DNA of 47,005 nt, from assembly GCA_944322815.1 (NCBI GenBank), contig CALUQB010000021.1, positions 1-47,005 of the forward strand. The letters run 5' to 3'. A model generated the notes under the pieces. That model saw nothing but the letters and a program-made list of their open reading frames with translations, ran no database searches and was not told where the DNA came from. This document shows, in pieces, positions 31,879 through 41,902 of the stretch (positions are counted from its first letter, which is position 1; each line of letters begins with the position of its first letter). The stretch comes from an uncultured Bacteroidales bacterium. Its GTDB lineage: Bacteria; Bacteroidota; Bacteroidia; Bacteroidales; UBA932. Made by a program: the position numbers and the translations under genes.

Positions 31879-33597
31879 ATGATGAATATACTGAAATATA
31901 TCGCAATTGCTGCCGTCATGACGGCAGCCCTACCTGTTTTCGCCGAAGAAGATACACTGCCGTCGGACAGGCACAACGGGGATGACGTGGAAAACGCCGT
32001 GAAAGCTCCGAAAAGAAAGTCCGTCTTCACCCGGAAAAAGTCAGATCTCATCAGGGAAAACAGCAGCCTCAGGACAGAACTTGATTCCCTGCGGAATGAG
32101 CTTGGCAGAATCCGCGAAGAGATGCAGGCCCTGGATAGTCTGGAACTCGAGCTCATGGATGTTTACGATGAAAATGAAGACAAGAGCGCAGCCGGACTGA
32201 ATCCTGAAGACTACAATGCGGAAGTTTCGGACAGCCTGCTGAATATCTGGTATCTTCACCGGAAAGTCAGCGATGCCGCCGACATTGAGTACGACATGGA
32301 TACCGTAAGATTTGCCTCGAATGTCCCAGACTCAGTCTACATCGAGAGGATCAAGGCGATGAATTCGTTCATCGACCTTCCGTACAACTCCATCGTCAGG
32401 AACTATATAGTCCTGTACTCGGAAAAGATGCAGGACAGAATGGGTGAAATTCTGGGGCTCTGCTCCTACTACATGCCTGTCATCGAAGAAATCTTCGATG
32501 AACACGGCATTCCCCTCGAACTCAAGGCCATGGCAGTGATAGAGTCAGCCATGAATCCTACAGCTGTCTCACGGGCCGGAGCGAAAGGCATGTGGCAGTT
32601 CATGTACAGTACGGCGAAAATATACGGTCTGAAGATAGACTCATTCGTGGACGAAAGACTGGATCCTGTAAAGGCCGCACATGCAGCTGCCGAGTATCTG
32701 AAGGACTCGTATAACATATTCGGGGACTGGAATCTGGCCATCGCATCTTACAACTGCGGTGCCGGGAATGTGAACAGGGCCATAAGACGCAGCGGCGGCA
32801 AACGTGCGTTCTGGGATATTTACCCATATCTTCCGCGCGAGACCAGAGGATATGTGCCGGCCTTCGTGGGAGCACTGTACACCATGACTTACTACAAGGA
32901 GCACGGCATACAGCCGACAGCCATGGAAATGCCTGTCCACGTGGATACGTTCAAAATAAACAAGATGCTTCATTTCAAGCAGGTATCCGAACTGGTGGGA
33001 GTTCCGCTGCAGGAACTCAAGAACCTGAATCCGCAGTACAAGCATGAAATCGTACCTGGGAACGACAGGGAATACATCCTCAGGATTCCTTACAATTACA
33101 CGAATGACTTCATCGACCATGAAGACTCCCTGTATTCATACAAGGCAAAAGAATACTTCAACCCTGTAGTAATCAAGAAGATAAAGGACGGTGGCGATGG
33201 TGAAAGGATCATCCACAGAGTAAGGAGCGGAGAAGTTCTCGGCAGGATAGCCATACGCTATCATGTGACCGTAAGTCAGATCAAGAGGTGGAACAATCTC
33301 CGGAGTGACAATATCCGCATCGGACAGAGACTCGTAATCTACCGCGGAGGAAAAGGGCCGGCTGCCTCTTCATCAGGCAGCAAGGCCGCTGCACAGCCGA
33401 ATCCTAAGCACAAATCCACGGTTCCGGCAGATGCAGACTATACGGTCTATACTGTAAAATCCGGAGATTCGCTGTATCTGATAGCCAAGAACTATCCTGG
33501 AGTCAGCGCACAGAACATAATGGATTTCAATGGAATAAGCAGCCGGATAAAACCGGGAATGAAGATAAAGATCCCTAAACTCCAAGGAAACCTTTGA
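31879..33597 (+). CDS. Membrane-bound lytic transglycosylase MltD-like, two LysM domains
   Basis: This 572-residue secreted protein has a signal peptide (ILKYIAIAAVMTAALPVFA), a coiled coil near 55-92 (IRENSSLRTELDSLRNELGR), then the SLT domain with catalytic Glu in VIESAMNPTAVSRAGAKGMW and the closing IASYNCGAGNVNRAIRR. Two LysM domains follow, near 441-486 (HRVRSGEVLGRIAIRYHVT) and 523-568 (YTVKSGDSLYLIAKNYP). It cuts the MurNAc-GlcNAc bond with 1,6-anhydro formation; LysM holds it on peptidoglycan. The start may be M1 or M2. A 20-base perfect palindrome lies inside the signal-peptide codons. It ends the parA-parB-DUF5683-mltD operon, 22 bases from the convergent FAD gene. Confidence 0.94.
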   Translation: MMNILKYIAIAAVMTAALPVFAEEDTLPSDRHNGDDVENAVKAPKRKSVFTRKKSDLIRENSSLRTELDSLRNELGRIREEMQALDSLELELMDVYDENEDKSAAGLNPEDYNAEVSDSLLNIWYLHRKVSDAADIEYDMDTVRFASNVPDSVYIERIKAMNSFIDLPYNSIVRNYIVLYSEKMQDRMGEILGLCSYYMPVIEEIFDEHGIPLELKAMAVIESAMNPTAVSRAGAKGMWQFMYSTAKIYGLKIDSFVDERLDPVKAAHAAAEYLKDSYNIFGDWNLAIASYNCGAGNVNRAIRRSGGKRAFWDIYPYLPRETRGYVPAFVGALYTMTYYKEHGIQPTAMEMPVHVDTFKINKMLHFKQVSELVGVPLQELKNLNPQYKHEIVPGNDREYILRIPYNYTNDFIDHEDSLYSYKAKEYFNPVVIKKIKDGGDGERIIHRVRSGEVLGRIAIRYHVTVSQIKRWNNLRSDNIRIGQRLVIYRGGKGPAASSSGSKAAAQPNPKHKSTVPADADYTVYTVKSGDSLYLIAKNYPGVSAQNIMDFNGISSRIKPGMKIKIPKLQGNL

Positions 33598-33619
33598 GAG
33601 TGGTACAGACTGGTCTTCC

Positions 33620-35149
33620 CTATATTCTGGATGCGACATTGATGCCGTCAAGGGCAGACGAGACTATTCCTCCCGAATATCCCGCACCTTCCCCGCACGG
33701 ATACAGGCCTGATATACGGACATGTTCCAAAGTATCAGGGTCACGCGGGATCCGCACCGGAGAGGAAGTTCTGGATTCCACCCCGAGCAGCAGGGCCTCA
33801 TTCGTATAATACCCCTTCATTTTCCTGTTTCCTATTTCCGGGAACGCATACTTCAGACGCAGGGAGATGCTTTCCGGAAGCAGGTCATACAGAGGGGCAT
33901 TTACGGCACCGGGATGATACGATGTGGCAGGCAGACTGGCAGAATCCACACGCCTGCAGAAATCCATCATCCGCTGGGCAGGGGCCTTAATTGAGCCTGA
34001 GAACGCGAACATCCTGCGCTCGACGTCTCTCTGGAAGTTCATCAGGGAAAGTGCCCCGAACTTCGAATACTCCGGAAAATCTCCGGGCTCGACGGAAACC
34101 ACGACTCCGGCATTAGCCCACCTGGAATTTCTGGCCGAATTTGACATGCCGTTCAGCACGACTTCACCGGATTCCGTGGAAGACGGTACCAGAATCCCTC
34201 CCGGACACATGCAGAAGGAAAACACCCCGCGACCCTCTATCTGCGTCACGAACGAATACTCCGCAGCAGGCATATAAGGCTGGTAACGGCCATGATACTG
34301 TATCCTGTTTATGAGTGACTGGGGATGCTCTACCCTGACTCCGAGTGCGAATCCTTTGGCTTCTATCTCCCATCCTTTCCTGTCGAACATCTCGTATATG
34401 TCCCTGGCAGAATGTCCGGTAGCCAGAATGACCTTCTTCGAATTCCAGATACGGCCATCGGCAGACTTCACTTCGAAGGCTCCGTCTCCCCTTTTCACGA
34501 TGTCGGAAACCCTGGCCTCGAAATGATACTCGCCGCCATGTTCCTCTATGCACTTTCTGATATTCTCCACTATGGATGGCAGTCTGTCACTGCCAATGTG
34601 AGGGTGTGCGTCCACCAGAATGTCCGGATCAGCGCCGAAAGCGACCAGCTGATACAGGACCTCGCGTATGTCTCCCCTTTTGGATGACCTCGTATATAGC
34701 TTCCCGTCCGAAAAGGTACCGGCCCCTCCTTCACCGAAACAATAATTCGAATCCGGATCCGCTATCCCGTTCCGGGACAATGCCGCCACATCGAACTTCC
34801 TCTTGTGCACATCCTTTCCACGCTCCAGGATGACAGGTTTCAGACCCTTCACAAGAAGCCTGAGAGCGGCGAACATGCCGGCCGGACCTGCGCCTATTAT
34901 GATGACAGGCTCGGCGGAAGATACGTCCTTATATTCCCCTGCCCTGTATTCCTGTAAGTCTTCGCCTGAAGCGAATGCCGCGATCCTGTATCTGTACAGA
35001 ATCTCTCCCCTGGCATCTATGGACCGTTTCAGAATCCGGTAATGCGCTACGGACTTCGGCTGCACGCCCATGGCTTTCGCAGCAGCGGCCACTATCTGTT
35101 CCTTTTCCGGTGTCCGGCCTATCGGCAATGCCAACTCAAATTCTTTCAT
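33620..35149 (-). CDS. FAD-dependent dehydrogenase of the COG2509 type
   Basis: This 509-residue protein has an N-terminal domain of about 75 residues, then the dinucleotide fold GAGPAG (86-91) continuing to ILERG near 107, a glycine-rich stretch CFGEGGAGTFSDGKL, VILATGHSARD, and a C-terminal FAD site LYPCGEGAGYSGGIVSSALDG. These are the marks of the uncharacterised FAD-dependent dehydrogenases common in anaerobes. No activity is established for the family that I can name. It begins inside the last bases of tsaD (14-base overlap), so the two are translated from one leftward mRNA; whether it has a tRNA-related function is not known. Confidence 0.88.
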   Translation of the reverse strand: MKEFELALPIGRTPEKEQIVAAAAKAMGVQPKSVAHYRILKRSIDARGEILYRYRIAAFASGEDLQEYRAGEYKDVSSAEPVIIIGAGPAGMFAALRLLVKGLKPVILERGKDVHKRKFDVAALSRNGIADPDSNYCFGEGGAGTFSDGKLYTRSSKRGDIREVLYQLVAFGADPDILVDAHPHIGSDRLPSIVENIRKCIEEHGGEYHFEARVSDIVKRGDGAFEVKSADGRIWNSKKVILATGHSARDIYEMFDRKGWEIEAKGFALGVRVEHPQSLINRIQYHGRYQPYMPAAEYSFVTQIEGRGVFSFCMCPGGILVPSSTESGEVVLNGMSNSARNSRWANAGVVVSVEPGDFPEYSKFGALSLMNFQRDVERRMFAFSGSIKAPAQRMMDFCRRVDSASLPATSYHPGAVNAPLYDLLPESISLRLKYAFPEIGNRKMKGYYTNEALLLGVESRTSSPVRIPRDPDTLEHVRISGLYPCGEGAGYSGGIVSSALDGINVASRI

Positions 35150-36173
35150 GATGAAAATCAGCGATTCTGGAAACAGGAGCCACGTCCAGTCCTGTCCTCT
35201 CTCCGTTAAGGTAATGAAAATATCCTGCTATGGCTATCATGGCGGCATTGTCGGTAGTAAATTTGAACTCCGGAAGATAGGTAGCCCATCCTCTCTTCTT
35301 TCCTTCTTCGGTGACTGCCGCACGCAATCCGCTGTTGGCCGACACACCCCCGCCTATGGTGATCTGTCTGATACCGGTAGCTTTTGCTGCCTTGATGAGC
35401 TTGTCCATCAATATCTCGATCAGAGTACGCTGGAAACCGGCACAAATATCTTCCTTGTTTTTCTCCATGAACTGCGGATCCTGAGCCATCCGGTCCCGTA
35501 CGAAATACAGAAGAGATGTCTTGATTCCGCTGAAACTGTAGTCGAAACCCGGCACATGCGGCTTCGCGAAATGGAAGCGGTCAGGATTCCCCTGTTTCGC
35601 AAGCCTGTCGACCACAGGTCCGCCCGGATATCCCAGCCCCATCATTTTGGAACACTTGTCGAAAGCCTCGCCTACGGCATCATCGATAGTCTGTCCCAGA
35701 ATCTCGAAATCAAGAGGGCTGTTCACTCTGACTATCTGCGAATTGCCGCCTGAAACCAGCAGGCACAGATACGGAAATTCAGGATGGAGATTCTCATGGT
35801 CATACTGCTTGATGAAGTTTGCCAGGACATGCCCCTGCAAATGATTGACTTCCACCAGAGGTCTGTCAAGAGCTATCGACAGCCCCTTGGCGAAGGATGT
35901 CCCCACGAGAAGCGACCCCAGAAGGCCGGGACCTCTGGTGAATGCTATGGCCGTAATGTCTTCCGGTCTGATTCCGGCCCTGTCTATAGCCTGACTGACG
36001 ACCGGTACGATGTTCAGCTGATGGGCCCTGGATGCCAGTTCCGGGATGACACCTCCGTATGCCTTGTGTACTTCCTGACTTGCCAGAACATTGGAAAGCA
36101 GGTAGCCGTCACTGATGACAGCTGCGGAAGTATCATCGCATGACGACTCTATGCCTAAAATTATATCTGCCAT
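35136..36173 (-). CDS. tsaD: tRNA N6-threonylcarbamoyladenosine transferase TsaD
   Basis: This 345-residue ASKHA-fold protein has ESSCDDTSAAV (9-19), metal-binding histidines in ELASRAH (45-51) and NHLQGH (near 110), the ATP loop VSGGNSQIV, and GGGVSANSGLR near the C-terminus. TsaD transfers the threonylcarbamoyl group to A37 of tRNAs reading ANN codons, with TsaB and TsaE; these partners are not in the window. mtaB, encoded 5.7 kb to the right, adds the methylthio group to the same base. tsaD is divergent from tamB, separated by 76 bases, and overlaps the FAD enzyme gene by 14 bases. Confidence 0.97.
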   Translation of the reverse strand: MADIILGIESSCDDTSAAVISDGYLLSNVLASQEVHKAYGGVIPELASRAHQLNIVPVVSQAIDRAGIRPEDITAIAFTRGPGLLGSLLVGTSFAKGLSIALDRPLVEVNHLQGHVLANFIKQYDHENLHPEFPYLCLLVSGGNSQIVRVNSPLDFEILGQTIDDAVGEAFDKCSKMMGLGYPGGPVVDRLAKQGNPDRFHFAKPHVPGFDYSFSGIKTSLLYFVRDRMAQDPQFMEKNKEDICAGFQRTLIEILMDKLIKAAKATGIRQITIGGGVSANSGLRAAVTEEGKKRGWATYLPEFKFTTDNAAMIAIAGYFHYLNGERTGLDVAPVSRIADFHHERI

Positions 36174-36228
36174 AATTCAATTGATTCTCCAGACCGGCAA
36201 AATTACGACATTTATTCGATAAAATGAT

Positions 36229-36236
36229 TATTTTTG
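36229..36236 (+). promoter_or_regulatory. -7 box of the tamB operon
   Basis: TATTTTTG, an exact TAnnTTTG, lies 13 bases before the tamB ATG, implying a very short leader. No clear -33 TTTG is seen. Confidence 0.55.
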
Positions 36237-36249
36237 TAGATTGACTTAA

Positions 36250-39200
36250 ATGACAGGCGCCATAATAAAAAAGATACTCAAAATAATCTGGCTCACATTT
36301 GTCGCAGTGACAGCTACTGTTCTCGCAGCGATTCTGGCTATCCAGTTGCCGCGGGTACAGACTTTCATTGCGGACAAGGTGACGGCGAAACTGGAAAAAA
36401 GCCTGGACGGGAATCTGGAATTCGACAAGATACACTTGAAACCGTTCAATGCCCTGGTCATAAAAAACATCGCCATCACCGACAAGAATCCTGTCACCGA
36501 CGGAGCCGACACTCTCTTCAGGGCCGAATACGTCATAGCCAGATTTTCCCTGAACGGACTGTTCGGCAAGAAAGGCATACGCATCGGGCGGGCATACATA
36601 TCCAACGCGGAAATGACTCTGGTCGTGGAAGAGAACAGGGTAAACCTTACCCGGATATTCCGCATCCCGCTGCCGGATCCGGAAAAACCGAAGAAAGACG
36701 ATCCTGTATTCCATATCAGAAGGGCATCGGTATATGACATGACCTTCAGGATGAAAAACACGAAACATGAAATTCCACGCCACACAGGCCACGGTATCGA
36801 CTGGGATGACATGGAAGTCAGTGATATAAACATCGAAGCCAGGCAGATCGATCTGACAGGACGTATCATGACGGGAGTACTTGATTTCATGTCCTTCAGG
36901 GAAAAGAGCGGCTACATCTGCAATTCTCTCTCCGGGAAAGCAAAGGTAGGAAACGGACAGGCCCTCATAGAAGAACTGCGTATTTCCGATCCGTGGTCCG
37001 AGCTGTACCTGCCCATGTACTCCATGAGATACGACAGTCCGAGGGACTTTTCCGACTATATCGGGAAGATCAGAATGGATGGAATAGTGAAAAACTCCTT
37101 TCTGGACACGAAGACCCTGGCATTCTTCGCCCCGGGCCTGGAAAAGGCGAGCCTGAAAGCGAACCTTTCAGGTACTGTGTCAGGTACCGTGGATGACCTG
37201 AATCTTTCAGGAATGAGTATCGCCACACCAGACAGCCTGAACCTGGAATTTGACGGCAGCATTATCGGCCTTCCGGAAATAAGGGAAAGCGATATCACAC
37301 TGGACTTGCACCGGTTACGGGGGACATCCGAAGCACTGGAAGCCGCCATCAAGGCTTTCTCGCCGGACATGAAGCCGGATATAAGCCATCTGGCCAGAGG
37401 AGCGGAACTCAGGATGCACGGTCATGTTTCCGGCTCTCCCGAAGCCATGAATATTGATATGGCGGCCAGCCTCGGTTCCGGCTACCTGAAAACAGTGCTC
37501 GACATCAGGAACCTCATCTCCGCTGGCAAATCAATCACCATGGAAGGAAATGTGACTACCCGCGACTTCGACATAGGGAAAATACTTGACAGCGGACTTC
37601 TGAGACAGTGCTCGCTCCGTACCGGCTTCAAGGCCGATATCGGGAACAGGGACGACGGACTTTCACTGGACATAGATTCGCTGTTCATAGACCGGCTGAA
37701 CCTTAACGGCTATGACTACAGCAACATAGCCGCTGCGGGCATCCTGGAAGAACACTCGTTCGACGGCAGGATCATCTGCAATGACCCGAATCTGAATTTC
37801 CTGTTTCAGGGCGTTTTCTCTCTGTCGCCGCGGACCAGAAACTCCGTTTATAAATTTTATGCGAACCTCGGCTATGCCGATCTCCATGCACTGAATCTGG
37901 ACAATCGCGGGATGTCGAAAGCTTCCCTGCAGGCCAGCGCAAATTTCAACAGGCTCAGGAACGGCGAACTGCTCGGGAGCATGGACATCACTGACATTGT
38001 TCTGGAAAACAGTGCGGGGAAATATGATATCGGAGACATAGACATCGACTCTTATTTCGGGGACGAGATGTACAGGATGAGAATGAGCTCTCCGTTTGCA
38101 GACATGTCATTTGCCGGCACGGCGCAGATTCTCCAGTTCGTCAGGGATCTGAAAGACATCACCCTGAAAAGGGAGCTTCCTGCGCTGTTCAGGGATTCCA
38201 CCATGGTAGAGCACAAAAACCGGTACAGGATATCATACAGGGGTAAGGATTCCATGGACCTGCTGGCATTTCTGTCCCCGGGGCTGTATATCTCTGACAG
38301 CACGTCTCTCGTCATGACCGTAGATACACTCGGAGTCTTCCGTGCCGACCTCGAATCTCCACGACTGGCATATAATGAAAATTACATCAAGGGCGTAAAG
38401 ATGAGGCTGGACAACCTCAACGGCAGCCTCGGCGGGGAAATAAACGGGAAATCCATAAATGTGGCGACCTTGATACTGGAAAACAATGCATTCAAGCTGT
38501 TCGCCAAAGACAACTTCATCGGTTTCGGCTATACATACGAGAATCCCGGAGAACTGATAAACCGGGGAGAAGTCTTCATAACCGCCGATGTCGGCAGAGA
38601 CGAAGATGAAACGATCAGCTATGATGTCAGAATGCTTCCTTCCCGTCTGCTTCTGAACTCCAGGGAATGGAACATCAACCCTTCATCCCTGAATATCCGC
38701 GGAAAGGATATCAATGTAGGGAAAGTGGAATTCACCAGCGGAGACCAGTCCGTAAAGCTGTCCGGAGGCTACTCCGACACTCTCGGAGACACATTGACAC
38801 TGAGACTGGAAAGATTCGACATCTCTGTCCTGAACCCGCTGCTGAAAAACCGTTTCGGCATCCAGGGCGCCGTAACCGGAGAGGCCAGTATAATTTCCCC
38901 TCAGAAAGAACGCGGGCTGGATCTGGATTTTCTGGTGGATTCGACCAGAATAGCAGGTGCCGATGCCGGCACACTCATGATTCACAGTGAATGGGATAAA
39001 AGTCTCGGAAAACTCGATGCCACTGTGGCCAACGAACTGGACGGGATCAGGAATTTCGGTATAAACGGAAGTTATTTCCCTTCGGAAAAAAGGATAAAGG
39101 CCGCCGCCTCGCTTTCAGGTCTTGACATTTCGTATGCCGGACCGTTCCTGAAAAGCGTTTTCAGCGGTATGTCAGGACATATTTCGGGAGACATCAAAGC

Positions 39201-40776
39201 CGAAGGTCCGGTTGATGCCCTACTGATCAGCAGCGAAAATGCCAGGATCGATGACTCGGAACTCAGGATAGCTTTCACGAACGTGCCGTACAATGTGGCA
39301 GGGGACTTCCATCTGGACAGGTACGGAGTGCATTTCGATGATATTGTCCTTCAGGACAGGTTCGGGAATACGGGTAGAATAAGCGGAGGCATCAGATACG
39401 ACAGGCTGAAGGATATGGAGTTGGACACCAGGATAAGCATCACCGACATGGAGTGTCTGAACACTACGGAAAAGGACAACAGTTCTTTCTACGGGAACCT
39501 GTCCGCATCAGGGAATCTTTCCATCACCGGACCGTTCAATGCCATAAGGATGGATATCAGCGCCAGGACCTCCGGAGACGGGCAGCTTCACATCCCTATC
39601 CCGTCATCTGCCACGGCCATCACAGGAAACCTGCTTACTTTCAAGCAGGAGAAAAAGGACGAATATGTCGATCCTTATGAACTCATGGTGAAAAAGATCA
39701 AGACGGACAAGAAGACTGCCGGAGACTTCGGAGTCAGACTGAACGTGGAGGCCACGCCTGAAACGGAAGCATTCATAGAAATCGACAAAGCTTCCGGGAA
39801 TGTACTCAGGGGACGCGGTGCAGGGAACATCGAGCTTCAGATACGGAGAGGAGATTTCAGCATACTTGGCGACTATACTCTGACCGGCGGAAGTTACAGG
39901 TTCGTGGCACAGGGGCTTGCATACAGGGACTTCACCATCGAAGACGGCAGTTCCATCAAGTTCAACGGAGACATCATGGACAGTGACCTGGATATCCAGG
40001 CAAACTACAGGACGAAAACATCGCTCTCTACATTGATCGCGGACACGTCATCCGTTTCTACAAGGCGGACCGTGGACTGCGGCATAAACATATCCGACAA
40101 GATCAGAAATCCGCGTCTGGCCTTCTCCATAGACATTCCAGATATCGACCCTACCGTAAAATCCAGGGTAGAAAGTGCATTGAGCACGGAAGACAAGGTC
40201 CAGAAGCAGTTCCTTTCCCTGATCATGTTCAACAGTTTCCTGCCGGATGACCAGTCAGGTATCGTGAACAATGCATCTATGCTGTACTCCAATGTCATGA
40301 GCATCATGTACAACCAGCTGAACAACATTTTCCAGAAACTGGAGATTCCTCTGGATCTGGGACTGAATTACCAGCCGAACGAGAGAGGAGAAGACATTTT
40401 CGATGTGGCCATCTCGACACAGCTTTTCAACAACCGCGTGGTAGTCAACGGGAACTTCGGGAACAGACGTTACTCATCCGGAACATCCAACAGCGATGTA
40501 GTCGGGGACCTTGACATAGAAATCAAGCTGGACAGGCCAGGCCTTTTCAGGCTGAATCTGTTTTCGCACTCTGCCGACCAGTACACGAACTACCTCGATG
40601 ATTCGCAGAGAAACGGGATAGGTCTGGCCTATCAGCAGGAGTTCAACACTTTCAGGGAATTTTTCTCCAACCTCTTCTCCGGCAGAAAAAAAAGGAAGGC
40701 CCACACGGATGTACCGGCTGACGCGGACAAAAAGAAAAAAGTCATCATCGTCACCGCTGATGACAATGACAGATAA
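36250..40776 (+). CDS. tamB: TamB-like translocation/assembly module protein (DUF490)
   Basis: This is a 1508-residue protein. One membrane segment near 8-30 (LKIIWLTFVAVTATVLAAILAI) anchors it in the inner membrane. An AsmA-like start (VQTFIADKVTAKLEKSLDGN) follows, then about 1100 residues of repeating beta-strand sequence expected to form the periplasm-spanning groove. The C-terminal TamB domain begins near 1150 (GAGNIELQIRRGDFSILGDYTLTGGSYRF) and ends with amphipathic strands and a basic tail (RKKRKAH, KKKK). TamB and its relatives carry phospholipids towards, and help assemble, the outer membrane. Position opposite tsaD is, as I recall, conserved in Bacteroidetes. It starts a rightward operon; the next gene begins 5 bases after its stop. 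Confidence 0.93.
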   Translation: MTGAIIKKILKIIWLTFVAVTATVLAAILAIQLPRVQTFIADKVTAKLEKSLDGNLEFDKIHLKPFNALVIKNIAITDKNPVTDGADTLFRAEYVIARFSLNGLFGKKGIRIGRAYISNAEMTLVVEENRVNLTRIFRIPLPDPEKPKKDDPVFHIRRASVYDMTFRMKNTKHEIPRHTGHGIDWDDMEVSDINIEARQIDLTGRIMTGVLDFMSFREKSGYICNSLSGKAKVGNGQALIEELRISDPWSELYLPMYSMRYDSPRDFSDYIGKIRMDGIVKNSFLDTKTLAFFAPGLEKASLKANLSGTVSGTVDDLNLSGMSIATPDSLNLEFDGSIIGLPEIRESDITLDLHRLRGTSEALEAAIKAFSPDMKPDISHLARGAELRMHGHVSGSPEAMNIDMAASLGSGYLKTVLDIRNLISAGKSITMEGNVTTRDFDIGKILDSGLLRQCSLRTGFKADIGNRDDGLSLDIDSLFIDRLNLNGYDYSNIAAAGILEEHSFDGRIICNDPNLNFLFQGVFSLSPRTRNSVYKFYANLGYADLHALNLDNRGMSKASLQASANFNRLRNGELLGSMDITDIVLENSAGKYDIGDIDIDSYFGDEMYRMRMSSPFADMSFAGTAQILQFVRDLKDITLKRELPALFRDSTMVEHKNRYRISYRGKDSMDLLAFLSPGLYISDSTSLVMTVDTLGVFRADLESPRLAYNENYIKGVKMRLDNLNGSLGGEINGKSINVATLILENNAFKLFAKDNFIGFGYTYENPGELINRGEVFITADVGRDEDETISYDVRMLPSRLLLNSREWNINPSSLNIRGKDINVGKVEFTSGDQSVKLSGGYSDTLGDTLTLRLERFDISVLNPLLKNRFGIQGAVTGEASIISPQKERGLDLDFLVDSTRIAGADAGTLMIHSEWDKSLGKLDATVANELDGIRNFGINGSYFPSEKRIKAAASLSGLDISYAGPFLKSVFSGMSGHISGDIKAEGPVDALLISSENARIDDSELRIAFTNVPYNVAGDFHLDRYGVHFDDIVLQDRFGNTGRISGGIRYDRLKDMELDTRISITDMECLNTTEKDNSSFYGNLSASGNLSITGPFNAIRMDISARTSGDGQLHIPIPSSATAITGNLLTFKQEKKDEYVDPYELMVKKIKTDKKTAGDFGVRLNVEATPETEAFIEIDKASGNVLRGRGAGNIELQIRRGDFSILGDYTLTGGSYRFVAQGLAYRDFTIEDGSSIKFNGDIMDSDLDIQANYRTKTSLSTLIADTSSVSTRRTVDCGINISDKIRNPRLAFSIDIPDIDPTVKSRVESALSTEDKVQKQFLSLIMFNSFLPDDQSGIVNNASMLYSNVMSIMYNQLNNIFQKLEIPLDLGLNYQPNERGEDIFDVAISTQLFNNRVVVNGNFGNRRYSSGTSNSDVVGDLDIEIKLDRPGLFRLNLFSHSADQYTNYLDDSQRNGIGLAYQQEFNTFREFFSNLFSGRKKRKAHTDVPADADKKKKVIIVTADDNDR

Positions 40777-40781
40777 ATTCC

Positions 40782-41513
40782 ATGACTGAAATGACAGACA
40801 AGAAGAACCATAAAGGCAGGCTGTTCCTGATACCGTCCCCTCTCGGGGACAATGACCCCGCGGAGGTCATTCCCGCCCCGGTCCTGTCGGGCCTGGCCGG
40901 ATTCAGGACATTCATTGTCGAGGAAATACGGACGGCGAGGAGATACCTGTCCAGGGCAGGGCTGAAGGGCCGGATAGATTCGCTGGAATTCTACGAACTG
41001 AACGAGCATACGGAAGAAGCACAGATAGAAGGCTATTTGAAACTCTTCGATGACGGGAATGACGTGGCCATGATCTCAGAGGCCGGACTTCCTGCGGTGG
41101 CTGACCCCGGTGCGCAGCTGGTAGCCCTGGCACACAGGCATGGCATAGAAGTGGTCCCGGCCGTGGGACCGTCTTCTCTGATGCTGGCACTGATGGCTTC
41201 AGGAATGAACGGACAGTGCTTTGCCTTCTGCGGCTATCTTCCAGCCAAAAGCGATGAAAGGCGTGCCAGACTCAAATCCATCGAAAAGATTTCCGCATCC
41301 GCCCGCCAGACCCAGATTTTCATCGAGACGCCGTATAGGAACGACTCCCTGTTGAAAGACATATTGGACGTATGCCGTCCGGAGACCAGACTCTGCATTG
41401 CGGCAGACATTACATTGCCGCAGGCGTATATCAGAACCAGAAATATTGCCGGATGGCGGAAAGAGAACCCTGTCATCGGGAAACGGCCTTGTGTGTTCGT
41501 ATTACAGGCGTAA
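40782..41513 (+). CDS. RsmI-like SAM-dependent methyltransferase
   Basis: This 243-residue protein belongs to the tetrapyrrole-methylase fold of the RsmI/YraL group: GRLFLIPSPLGD at the start (usual form LYLVATPIGN), FIVEEIRTARRYLSRAG, MISEAGLPAVADPGAQLV, and VVPAVGPSSLMLALMASGM with the SAM-binding Gly/Pro loop, then FCGYLPAK. Full RsmI (about 285 residues) 2'-O-methylates C1402 of 16S rRNA; this shorter form lacks the usual C-terminal extension and has SPLGD instead of TPIGN, so it may have another target. A start at 40791 (MTDKKNHKG) is also possible. It lies between tamB (5-base gap) and folB (2-base gap). Confidence 0.85.
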   Translation: MTEMTDKKNHKGRLFLIPSPLGDNDPAEVIPAPVLSGLAGFRTFIVEEIRTARRYLSRAGLKGRIDSLEFYELNEHTEEAQIEGYLKLFDDGNDVAMISEAGLPAVADPGAQLVALAHRHGIEVVPAVGPSSLMLALMASGMNGQCFAFCGYLPAKSDERRARLKSIEKISASARQTQIFIETPYRNDSLLKDILDVCRPETRLCIAADITLPQAYIRTRNIAGWRKENPVIGKRPCVFVLQA

Positions 41514-41515
41514 GT

Positions 41516-41902
41516 ATGAAGAATAACGGAATCATGGAACTGGAAGGAATGGTATTCCATGCCTTTCACGGGTGTTTCGAAAAGGAAAAGAAAGAAGGCA
41601 ACACGTTTACGGTGGATTTCAGAGGAGAGCTGGATCTGTCGGAAGCCGCGGAAAGCGATACTCTGGAAGATACTGCGGATTACGGGAAAGTTTACGACAT
41701 AGTGAAACGCGAAATGGATCGCAGATCAGATCTTCTGGAGAATGTAGCAGGTCGGATCGTGAAGGCCATAGAGGCGGAAATGCCTGAATTCAGCGTATTT
41801 TCAGTAAGGGTATCCAAGCAGAATCCTCCTACAGGCGGGAAATGTGCATGGTCGAGGATCACCATGTCCGGCGGCTCAGGAGACAATGACTCAAAGATAT
41901 GA
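41516..41902 (+). CDS. folB: Dihydroneopterin aldolase
   Basis: The ATG at 41516, two bases after the methyltransferase stop, gives 128 residues. The family marks are LEGMVFHAFHGCFEKEKKEGNTF (the usual YHGVxxxExxxGQ form), a SEAAESDTLEDTADYGKVYDIVKREM segment containing the D-T-V-D-Y-like motif, and LLENVAGRIVKAI with the conserved Glu. It makes 6-hydroxymethyl-dihydropterin for folate. The second-half motif VRVSKQNPPTGGKCAWSRI resembles VxVxKPxAP-x-PG. Its last four bases overlap the mtaB start (ATGA). No other folate gene is near. Confidence 0.93.
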   Translation: MKNNGIMELEGMVFHAFHGCFEKEKKEGNTFTVDFRGELDLSEAAESDTLEDTADYGKVYDIVKREMDRRSDLLENVAGRIVKAIEAEMPEFSVFSVRVSKQNPPTGGKCAWSRITMSGGSGDNDSKI

